Source: an uncultured Archangium sp.
Lineage (GTDB): Bacteria; Myxococcota; Myxococcia; Myxococcales; Myxococcaceae
Direction: 5' to 3'
Assembly (NCBI GenBank): GCA_946479335.1
Contig: CAMLFP010000328.1
Coordinates: forward strand, 1 to 6,344
Length of the DNA stretch: 6,344 nucleotides
A program made the translations under genes and the position numbers. Under the pieces are notes generated by a model, which made no database searches, was not told the origin of the DNA, and was given only the letters and a program-made list of their open reading frames with translations. Below, piece after piece: positions 1 through 5,786 of the stretch (positions within the stretch are counted from its first letter, which is position 1; the number at the start of each line of letters is the position of its first letter).

Positions 1-467
1 TGGACCGCCAGTTGGCGCTGCTGGTCGACACGCGCTTCAACCACGGCCTGCCGTCGAACCTCTCGGGCGCCACCGGCACCCGCGCCGCCGTCAGCCACGG
101 CCTGAAGGCGCTGCAGATCTCGTCGTCCGCGTGGACCGCGGAGGCCCTCAAGCTGACCATGCCGGCTTCGGTCTTCTCGCGCAGCACCGAGTGCCACAAT
201 CAAGACAAGGTCTCGCTGGGCACCATCGCCGCGCGCGACGCGCTGCGCGTGGTGGAGCTGACCGAGCAGGTCGCCGTCGCCCACGTCTTCGCCGCGCAGC
301 AGGCGGTGTACTTGAAGCAGCGCTCCGGCGCGAAGCTGCCCGCGCGCGTGCTGGAGCTCGCGAAGGCCTTCGAGCTGCAGCCGCTCATCGAAGACCGCGC
401 GCTGGAAAACGAGCTCCGCGCGCTGTTGACTCGGGTGCGTGACTTCACCCTCCCCGGCCTGGAGTAA
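1..467 (+). CDS. Aromatic amino acid ammonia-lyase (HAL/PAL/TAL family), C-terminal part
   Basis: Family members eliminate ammonia from histidine, phenylalanine or tyrosine in the cytoplasm, giving urocanate, cinnamate or coumarate. Only about 155 C-terminal residues are in the window; the frame is open from base 3 to the TAA at 465-467, and the MIO-forming Ala-Ser-Gly lies upstream of base 1. The visible part starts with the family-typical stretch D-R-Q-L-A-L-L-V-D-x-R-F-N-x-G-L-P-S-N-L (bases 3-62) and contains T-E-C-H-N-Q-D-K-V-S-L-G-T-I-A-A-R (about 186-236). In histidases the residue before the Asp of this motif is Glu (QEDHVS); here it is Gln (codon 201-203), as in PAL, TAL and related aminomutases, with the PAL-like Glu three residues further upstream (codon 189-191). 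I therefore favour a PAL/TAL-type enzyme over histidase. Such lyases occur in some aryl polyene, xanthomonadin and flexirubin clusters, so it could make an aryl starter for the pigment genes further on. The exact substrate cannot be read from this fragment. Confidence 0.9.
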   Translation, partial: DRQLALLVDTRFNHGLPSNLSGATGTRAAVSHGLKALQISSSAWTAEALKLTMPASVFSRSTECHNQDKVSLGTIAARDALRVVELTEQVAVAHVFAAQQAVYLKQRSGAKLPARVLELAKAFELQPLIEDRALENELRALLTRVRDFTLPGLE

Positions 468-470
468 CCG

Positions 471-950
471 GTGCTGCTGACCGCGCTGCTCGTCAGTCTC
501 TGCGGCGACGTCAGCGGCGCGGGGAGTCAGGTGCGCCTCGTGACCGCGCCCGACGCCCCCACGCGGCAGCTGGTGTCGACCGAGCAGCTCGAGGCCGACC
601 TCGCCGCCGTGGTCCGCCTCCGCAAGGGCGTCGGGATGCCGGTCGCGCTGGTCATCATCGGTTCGGTGTCGACCGCGGTGGGCGGCTTGATGATCGGCCT
701 CTCGACCATCGGCTTCGCGGCCCTCGCCATCGAGAACCCGCTGGTGGTCATCGGCCTCGTCTTCGTGGCGCTCGGGCTGCCCTTCGTCACCGTCGGCGTG
801 TGGATGTTGTCGGAGCGCCTCGAGGTGCGAAAGCGCGCGGGTCAGGTCGCGGAGGAGCTGCGCCGCGAGCTGTACGAGCGCCGCCGCTGGGGGTCGCAGA
901 GCGAGAGCGCGCCGCTGCGCACCCCGATGAGCACGCTGGCGACCTTCTGA
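471..950 (+). CDS. Small membrane protein with two transmembrane helices, unknown function
   Basis: I do not recognise a family. The 159-residue product begins with a short hydrophobic stretch (residues 1-10), possibly a signal sequence ending near the S-G-A-G at 15-18. It then has a polar segment, a basic patch (R49-K52), a long hydrophobic helix at about 56-87, a second at about 90-113, and a very basic, charged tail (115-140) likely to be helical and cytoplasmic. Basic residues on the outer side of both helices suggest a hairpin with both flanks in the cytoplasm, which conflicts with a cleaved N-terminal signal; topology is open. C11 is preceded by Leu, so it is not a lipobox. The GTG start is supported by GGAG at 461-464 inside the end of the lyase gene, with a 6-base spacer. 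The gene begins 3 bases after the lyase stop, so the two are probably co-transcribed and coupled. No functional link to the lyase is evident. Confidence 0.75.
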   Translation: MLLTALLVSLCGDVSGAGSQVRLVTAPDAPTRQLVSTEQLEADLAAVVRLRKGVGMPVALVIIGSVSTAVGGLMIGLSTIGFAALAIENPLVVIGLVFVALGLPFVTVGVWMLSERLEVRKRAGQVAEELRRELYERRRWGSQSESAPLRTPMSTLATF

Positions 951-993
951 CGCGCTCGCGGCGCACAAGTCGCGCTGACTTCGGTAGGCTTTT

Positions 994-1021
994 CCGGCTG
1001 TTCAACCGCGAACACCGGAGG
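994..1021 (+). promoter_or_regulatory. Hairpin/inverted repeat running into the ribosome-binding site
   Basis: The spacer before the gene at 1027 holds CCGGCTGTTC (994-1003), a six-base loop AACCGC (1004-1009) and GAACACCGG (1010-1018). The arms make nine Watson-Crick pairs with a single bulged C at 998. The last two bases of the right arm (1017-1018) are the first two of the Shine-Dalgarno GGAGGA (1017-1022), which is 5 bases from the ATG when counted from GGAGG. As RNA this could reduce access to the ribosome-binding site; as DNA the core TGTTC-N6-GAACA could be an operator half-site pair. Either role is inferred, and the repeat could be chance in DNA of this composition. Confidence 0.4.
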
Positions 1022-1026
1022 ACGCG

Positions 1027-2202
1027 ATGGCCGTCAAAGGGATTGGTTCCGTCTCGCAGCCGCAGCTTCAGCCCGTTTCGAACACCCCGGAGAAGGCGCC
1101 CGCCGCACCGCCACCGCGCCCGGCCTCCGCGCAAGACTCGTACGAGCCCAGCCAGGCGCGCGGGGTCGCGCTGGGTCACGGCGCAGCGCCCAGCGACTCC
1201 GGCAAGGGCCTCAACGGCACCGCCGGGACGCTGCGCAGCAGCTCCGGCCGCATCTCGGCCGACGCGTGGAGTCACCCGGAGCAGATCGTCGGGCACCTCA
1301 CGCAGAACCCGGCCTCCGGCGCGCTGGGGAACAGCGGCGTGCGGTGCGGCCCTTCAGCGCTGCTGGGCGCAGCGCTGATGCAGGGCCAGGCGAACACCGC
1401 GCGCTTCCTCGACGCCGCGGCGACCGGGTCCACGCGCCTGTCGGCGGCGCAGCGCTCCGAGCTGCAGGGCATCGCGGGTGATGTCCGCGCCGGGCGCGCG
1501 TCGTTTCAACAGCTCTCGCGCGCGCAAGACCTGCTGTACCGCGCCGGCAACAGCCACGGCGACATCGACGCGTTGATGACGAGAGCCATCGGCGCGATGC
1601 CCGCGGGCGCCGACCGCACGCGCCTCACGCAGCTCCAGACGCAGCTCGCGAGCCCGCAGGGCTGGCTGCCGCAAGACGCCGCCGAAGCGCAGCGAATCCT
1701 CCAGCGCGCGGGGCACCCGGTCAGCGTCGGCCTCATCGATGACCCGCAACACCCGGGCGACGCCTCGCGGCAGTACTACGCGTTCGCTCCCGCAGGCCGG
1801 GAGGTGGCCACCGACGTGTCAGGCTTCGATGACGCGGAGCTGAACGGGCTGGCGACCACCGGCGGCGCCACGACGCGGCAGGTGCCGCTCACCTCGGCGG
1901 CGCGCATGGAGGACCTCTTCAACCAGCTCCAGCGCGGCGAGACGATGACCATTCGCGTGGGCGGCACCGCCGACAGCGACGTGAGCGACCACTTCATCAG
2001 CATCGGCCGCCGCACCGACGGCACGGCGTTCATCTACAACCCCGACCCGGGCAACGGCGACTACACGCTCTTCACGGGGAACACCGGCGCCACACAGCCC
2101 GCCGCGTTCACGGAGCAGCTGACGCGCTACAACGAGCGGCTGCTGCTCGACACCGACAACGACATGCCCAACGCCACGGTGTCGCGCTTCCCGCCCAACT
2201 GA
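1027..2202 (+). CDS. Putative papain/C39-like cysteine peptidase-fold protein, uncharacterised
   Basis: No named family is recognised. The 391-residue product has no signal peptide or membrane segment. Residues 1-80 are rich in Ser, Pro, Gln, Gly and Ala and look disordered, with a PAPPPRP-type run near 25-33. At 104-117 a conserved-looking motif S-G-V-R-C-G-P-S-A-L-L-G-A-A resembles the nucleophile helix of papain/C39-like peptidases (CGPxxL). C107 is the only cysteine in the protein. Residues 135-230 are predicted helical, and near the end D-H-F-I-S-I-G-R-R-T-D-G-T-A-F-I-Y-N-P-D-P-G (321-342) resembles the His strand and Asn/Asp-Pro strand of that fold, giving a candidate triad C107, H322 and N338 or D340. 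The large insert between Cys and His is unusual for C39 enzymes. The ATG is supported by GGAGG at 1017-1021. It ends only 10 bases from the stop of the convergent apeR. The reading frame is secure; the peptidase assignment is inferred from motifs and could instead be an amidase, transglutaminase-like or inactive relative. Confidence 0.75.
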   Translation: MAVKGIGSVSQPQLQPVSNTPEKAPAAPPPRPASAQDSYEPSQARGVALGHGAAPSDSGKGLNGTAGTLRSSSGRISADAWSHPEQIVGHLTQNPASGALGNSGVRCGPSALLGAALMQGQANTARFLDAAATGSTRLSAAQRSELQGIAGDVRAGRASFQQLSRAQDLLYRAGNSHGDIDALMTRAIGAMPAGADRTRLTQLQTQLASPQGWLPQDAAEAQRILQRAGHPVSVGLIDDPQHPGDASRQYYAFAPAGREVATDVSGFDDAELNGLATTGGATTRQVPLTSAARMEDLFNQLQRGETMTIRVGGTADSDVSDHFISIGRRTDGTAFIYNPDPGNGDYTLFTGNTGATQPAAFTEQLTRYNERLLLDTDNDMPNATVSRFPPN

Positions 2203-2212
2203 CGCCGCGCGG

Positions 2213-3439
2213 TCAGACCCGGCGGAAGATGAGCGAGGTGTTGATGCCGCCGAAGGCGAAGTTGTTGGTCATCACGAACTCGGTGTCGATGGCCCGCCCG
2301 CTGCCCGTCACGTAGTCGAGCGGCGCGCAGGCGGGGTCGACGTTCTCGAGGTTCAAATTGGGCGCGAACCACTGCTCGCGCTGCATCTCGATGCTCATCC
2401 ACGCCTCGAGCGAGCCGCACGCGCCCAGCGTGTGGCCCATGTACGACTTGAGGCTGGAGATGGGCGTCTTCCCGCCGAAGACCGCGTAGGTGGCCTGGCT
2501 CTCGGCGATGTCGCCGTTCGACGTCGCGGTGCCGTGCGCGTTGATGTACCCGATGTCGGCTGGCGCGAGCTTCGCGTCGTCCAACGCGGCCTTCATGCAC
2601 GCGGCCTGCGTCGCGGAGTTGGGGTTGGTGACGTGCGTGCCGTCGCTGTTGGTGGCGAAGCCCACCAGCTCCGCGAGGATGTTGGCGCCGCGCGCCTTCG
2701 CGTGCTCGTACTCCTCGAGGAGCAGCATGCAGGCGCCCTCGCCCAGCACCAGCCCGTCGCGCTTCACGTCGAAGGGGCGCGGGGTCTTCGCCGGCGTCTC
2801 GTTGGAGGTGCTGGTGGCGAAGAGCGTGTCGAAGACGGCGACCTGCGAGACGTCCCACTCCTCGGCGCCGCCGGCCAGCATCGCCACCTGCGCGCCGGAG
2901 CGGATGGCCTCGAAGGCGTAGCCCAGCCCCTGGCTGCCCGAGGTGCACGCGCTCGACGTGGTGATGATGCGCCCGGTGATGCCGAAGAAGACGCCCACGT
3001 TGACCGGCGCGGTGTGCGCCATCAGCTTGATGTACGTCGTGGAGGTGATGCCGGCGGTGGTCTTGTTGACGAAGAGCTTGCCGAAGTCGGCGAAGGGGCC
3101 CATCGAGCCCATGCAGCTCCCGGCGCTGATGCCCAGCTGACCCGACTTCACGAAGGGGTCGCCCAGCAGGCCGGCCTGCTGCAGCGCCAGCTCCGAGGCG
3201 CGCGCGGCCATCACCGCCACCTTGCCCATGCTGCGCGTCGACTTGCGGTTGTAGACCTTCTCGTCCAACGCATACGGCGCGACCGGCGCGCCCAGCCGCG
3301 TGAGCAGCCCTTCGTACTCATTGAGCGCGGGGATGACCTGCACCGCGTTGGTGAGCGACTTGAGCTTGGCCTGCACCGTGGGCCAGTCGTGCCCGAGTGG
3401 AGAGAGCGCACCGGCTCCGGTGACGACGACGCGTTTCAT
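2213..3439 (-). CDS. apeR: Beta-ketoacyl-ACP synthase, ApeR-like (aryl polyene biosynthesis)
   Basis: A FabF-type condensing enzyme of 408 residues, which joins an ACP- or enzyme-bound acyl chain to malonyl-ACP with loss of CO2 in the cytoplasm. The N-terminus M-K-R-V-V-V-T-G-A-G is typical. The catalytic Cys is C165 in S-S-A-C-T-S-G, the two histidines are H302 (N-A-H-G-T-A-T) and H336 (G-H-T-L-G-A), with the conserved Lys at 331 and the C-terminal N-N-F-A-F-G-G loop at 392-398. All active-site residues are present, so it is a true ketosynthase and not a chain length factor. The ATG at 3439 overlaps the apeQ stop as ATGA, and GGAGG (minus strand of 3446-3450) stands 6 bases before it. It is the last gene of the operon. 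The symbol rests on its place after the ketoreductase, matching the E. coli apeO-P-Q-R order; by sequence alone it could be called a FabF/FabB homologue. Confidence 0.88.
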   Translation of the reverse strand: MKRVVVTGAGALSPLGHDWPTVQAKLKSLTNAVQVIPALNEYEGLLTRLGAPVAPYALDEKVYNRKSTRSMGKVAVMAARASELALQQAGLLGDPFVKSGQLGISAGSCMGSMGPFADFGKLFVNKTTAGITSTTYIKLMAHTAPVNVGVFFGITGRIITTSSACTSGSQGLGYAFEAIRSGAQVAMLAGGAEEWDVSQVAVFDTLFATSTSNETPAKTPRPFDVKRDGLVLGEGACMLLLEEYEHAKARGANILAELVGFATNSDGTHVTNPNSATQAACMKAALDDAKLAPADIGYINAHGTATSNGDIAESQATYAVFGGKTPISSLKSYMGHTLGACGSLEAWMSIEMQREQWFAPNLNLENVDPACAPLDYVTGSGRAIDTEFVMTNNFAFGGINTSLIFRRV

Positions 3440-4161
3440 CCCATGCCTCCGTTGACGGAGATGACCTGGCGCGTGACGTACGCCGCGCCGGGAGAGAGCA
3501 GAAAGGACACCGCCGCCGCCACTTCTTCAGGTTTGCCGAGCCGCCGCGCGGGGATGAGCTCCATCGCGTGCTCGATGACTTCCTTCGACACCATCTCGGT
3601 CTCGATGAGGCCGGGCGCGACGCAGTTGACGGTGATGTCGCGGCGCGCGAGCTCCAGCGCCAGCGCCTTGGTGGCGCCGATGATGCCGGCCTTCGCCGCC
3701 GAGTAGTTCACCTGCCCGCGATTCCCGAGGACGCCTGAGACCGAGGAGATGGTCACCACGCGCCCCGGCTTGCGGCGCTGCACCATGGGCATCACCAGCG
3801 GCTGCAGCACGTTGTAGACGGCGTCGAGGTTGGTGTGGATGACGCTGTCCCACTCCTCGCCGCTCATCGCGGGGAAGGCGGTGTCGCGCGCGATGCCCGC
3901 GTTGCACACCACGCCGTAGTACGCGCCGTGCGCCTCCACGTCGGCCTCCAGCGCGGCGCGCGCGGCGGCGCGATCGGCGACGTCGAACACCAGCAGGCGC
4001 GCGGTGCCGCCCACGGCTTCAATCTCGGCGATGACGGCCTTCGCCTCGTCGACGCGGTTGCGGCAATGCACGACGACCTCGAAGCCGTCTTTCGCGGCGC
4101 GCAGCGCGATGGCGCGGCCGATGCCACGGCTGGAGCCGGTGACCAGTACGGTGTCAGCCAC
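3436..4161 (-). CDS. apeQ: 3-oxoacyl-ACP reductase, ApeQ-like (FabG family SDR)
   Basis: An NADPH-dependent short-chain dehydrogenase/reductase of 241 residues, close to the length of FabG; it reduces the beta-keto group after each condensation round. The Rossmann motif T-G-S-S-R-G-I-G lies at 8-15, with R34 after the second strand (C-R-N) fitting NADPH, D60-V61 at the adenine site, N-A-G at 87-89, and the catalytic set N111, S140, Y153 and K157 (N-Y-S-A-A-K-A-G). The end V-N-G-G-M is FabG-like. The start is a GTG at 4161, chosen because AAGGAG (minus strand of 4169-4174) stands 7 bases upstream. It overlaps the dehydratase gene by 8 bases and apeR by 4, so it is embedded in the operon. Position between a dehydratase and two ketosynthases argues for pigment synthesis and not housekeeping fatty acid synthesis. 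Confidence 0.9.
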   Translation of the reverse strand: MADTVLVTGSSRGIGRAIALRAAKDGFEVVVHCRNRVDEAKAVIAEIEAVGGTARLLVFDVADRAAARAALEADVEAHGAYYGVVCNAGIARDTAFPAMSGEEWDSVIHTNLDAVYNVLQPLVMPMVQRRKPGRVVTISSVSGVLGNRGQVNYSAAKAGIIGATKALALELARRDITVNCVAPGLIETEMVSKEVIEHAMELIPARRLGKPEEVAAAVSFLLSPGAAYVTRQVISVNGGMG

Positions 4162-4624
4162 GGTCGATCTCCTTCAGGTACCCGGTGACGTCAGCCGGTT
4201 GGAAGACGTTGAGGTTCGCGGTGGCCACCGGCTCGGCCGCGCCGTCCATGAAGATGGCGCAGTTGAAGACGGCCAGCCCCTGCTCGCTCACCAGCTCCAA
4301 CCGGCCCTCGATCTCCAGCTTCGCGCCCACGGGGAAGACCGGCACCGCGCTCTCGTAGCGGCGCGCGCCGAGGAGGAACCCGAGCTGCACCTTCTGCTGC
4401 TGCTTGAGCCGCTGCAGCCCGGCCCACGCGGCGACGGTCTGCGCCATCAACTCCGCGCCGACCCAGCCCGGCCAGCCCTCTTCGGTGGCGAACATCGCGT
4501 CGCGGCGCACCGTCACGCCGACGCGCGCGAACTCCGCGCCGTCGTCGACCAGCTCGTCGACCAACTGCATCGGTGGCCGGTGGGGCAGCAGCTCCACGAT
4601 GGGGCCTTGAAACGACTTCGCCAT
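4154..4624 (-). CDS. apeP: Hotdog-fold 3-hydroxyacyl-ACP dehydratase, ApeP-like
   Basis: A 156-residue single hotdog domain, the usual size, expected to remove water from the 3-hydroxyacyl-ACP made by the ketoreductase and so create each polyene double bond. The N-terminal motif L-P-H-R-P-P-M-Q-L-V-D (13-23) parallels the FabZ LPHRxPFLLVD, and G-W-P-G-W-V-G-A-E-L-M-A-Q (50-62) covers the central helix with its acidic residue E58. The FabZ signature GHFPG, which carries the FabZ catalytic His, is absent, so the likely catalytic His is H15. The ATG at 4624 is preferred; a TTG at 4675 in the same frame would force a 46-base overlap with apeO. No clear Shine-Dalgarno precedes the ATG, which lies 4 bases after the apeO stop, so translation probably depends on coupling. 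The symbol comes from family resemblance and gene order. Confidence 0.85.
   Translation of the reverse strand: MAKSFQGPIVELLPHRPPMQLVDELVDDGAEFARVGVTVRRDAMFATEEGWPGWVGAELMAQTVAAWAGLQRLKQQQKVQLGFLLGARRYESAVPVFPVGAKLEIEGRLELVSEQGLAVFNCAIFMDGAAEPVATANLNVFQPADVTGYLKEIDRG
4169..4174 (-). promoter_or_regulatory. Shine-Dalgarno site fixing the GTG start of apeQ
   Basis: On the minus strand these bases read AAGGAG, seven bases before the GTG at 4161. This is the strongest ribosome-binding site in the operon and lies inside the end of the dehydratase gene. It decides the start in favour of GTG and produces the 8-base overlap of the two genes. Confidence 0.7.
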
Positions 4625-4628
4625 GGGT

Positions 4629-5786
4629 TCAGGCCCGTACCAGCAGCAGCGCCGCGTTGCTGCCCCCGAATGCAAAGGAGTTGCTCAAGACGGTCTGCAC
4701 CGGCCCCGTCTCGCCCGGCGCCACCAGGCGCACCGGCGGCAGCGCCTCGTCACGTTGGCCGTCGAACCAGTGCGGCGGGAGCCGGTGCGCGGCGTCGGTC
4801 AGCGTGAGGTACGAGAGGGCGGCCTCCAGCGCGCCCGCGGCGCCCAGGGTGTGGCCGGTGAGCGGCTTGGTCGAGCTGCACGGCACCTCCAGCCCCAGCA
4901 CCGAGGCGACGGCGCGGCTCTCCATCGAGTCGTTGAGCGGCGTCGCGGTGCCGTGGAGGTTCACGTAGTCGACGGTCTTGAGCTGCGCGCGGTCGAGGGC
5001 CTGCCGCATCGCGGCCATGGCGCCCTTGCCCTCCGGCTCCGGCGCCGAGAGGTGATGCGCGTCGGAGGTCTCACCCCAGCCCGCCAGCCGCACCGCGCCC
5101 TCTTCGCGCGAGACGATGAACAGCGCCGCCGCCTCGCCGATGTTGATGCCGTTGCGGTTGCGGCTCATCGGGTTGCAGCGCGCGTCGCTCACCGACTCCA
5201 GCGCGCTGAAGCCGGCGATGGTGAAGCGGCACAGCGAATCGGCGCCGCCCGCGATGACCGCGTCGACGAGGCCCGCCTCCAACCAGCGCGCCGCCGACGC
5301 CAGCGCCTTCGCCGACGAGCTGCACGCGGTGGAGATGACGGCCGTCGGCCCGGTGAGACCCAGCTGCGTCGCGACGAAGCGCGCAGGGCTGCCGAGCTCC
5401 TGCTTGAGGTAGGTGTAGTCGCTGGGGAGCGCGCCCTGCTTCACGTACGCGTCGACCGCCAGCTCCGACTCGCCGATGCCCGAGGTGCTGGTGCCGATGA
5501 CCACGCCCACGCGGTGCGCGCCGTACTTCTCCACCAGCGCGCGCAGCGGCAGCTGGTTCATCGCCGCCAGCAACAGCGCGTTGTTGCGGCTGCGCAGCTC
5601 GTTGGCCACGCCGTCGAGCGCGGGCAGCGCCGCCCGCACCTGGCCCAGGGCGAGCGGCCGCTCCGGCGAGAAGAAGTCGGTGACGGCGACGCCCGAGACC
5701 TGCGGCGCGAAGAGCGCCTCGCGCACCGTGTCGGTGCCTTCGCCCAGCGCGCAGATGAGGCCCGGCGCAGAGAGGAAGGCGGTCAT
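4629..5786 (-). CDS. apeO: Beta-ketoacyl-ACP synthase, ApeO-like (aryl polyene biosynthesis)
   Basis: A second FabF/FabB-type condensing enzyme, 385 residues, which in characterised aryl polyene systems pairs with the chain length factor ApeC to extend the polyene; no chain length factor lies in this window. The active site is complete: C155 in S-T-A-C-S-S-S, H278 (N-L-H-G-T-A-T), H312 (T-G-H-T-L-G-A-A-G) with K307, and the C-terminal N-S-F-A-F-G-G-S-N at 369-377. It is diverged from the other ketosynthase in the operon (for example S-T-A-C-S-S-S against S-S-A-C-T-S-G), so it is not a recent duplicate. The ATG at 5786 overlaps the stop of the lipoprotein gene as ATGA. Frames that extend upstream of this ATG run over the lipoprotein gene and show no family similarity. 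GGAG about 10 bases upstream is a weak ribosome-binding site, consistent with coupled translation. Confidence 0.9.
   Translation of the reverse strand: MTAFLSAPGLICALGEGTDTVREALFAPQVSGVAVTDFFSPERPLALGQVRAALPALDGVANELRSRNNALLLAAMNQLPLRALVEKYGAHRVGVVIGTSTSGIGESELAVDAYVKQGALPSDYTYLKQELGSPARFVATQLGLTGPTAVISTACSSSAKALASAARWLEAGLVDAVIAGGADSLCRFTIAGFSALESVSDARCNPMSRNRNGINIGEAAALFIVSREEGAVRLAGWGETSDAHHLSAPEPEGKGAMAAMRQALDRAQLKTVDYVNLHGTATPLNDSMESRAVASVLGLEVPCSSTKPLTGHTLGAAGALEAALSYLTLTDAAHRLPPHWFDGQRDEALPPVRLVAPGETGPVQTVLSNSFAFGGSNAALLLVRA

Noticed and set aside
471..530. Lipoprotein signal in the two-helix membrane protein (Cys at residue 11)
   Set aside because: The residue before the Cys is Leu, not Gly, Ala or Ser, and there is no basic n-region.
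951..1026. Promoter and terminator in the 76-base spacer
   Set aside because: CTGACT at 975-980 is a weak -35 with no fitting -10 at normal spacing, no sigma-54 GG/GC pair was seen, and there is no GC-rich stem followed by a T-run.
800..1378. Plus-strand open frame bridging the membrane protein and the candidate peptidase
   Set aside because: Out of frame with both neighbours, Arg/Ala/Pro-rich, and has no ribosome-binding site to match the GGAGG that serves the ATG at 1027.
2432..3706. Long open frame on the plus strand (about 424 codons)
   Set aside because: It lies antisense to apeR and part of apeQ. Its translation is Arg/Gly/Ala/Val-rich with no recognisable motif, a common effect of GC-rich third positions.
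2213..5786. Recent duplication of the two ketosynthase genes
   Set aside because: They share only family-level motifs, and differ around the catalytic Cys and over most of the rest of their length.
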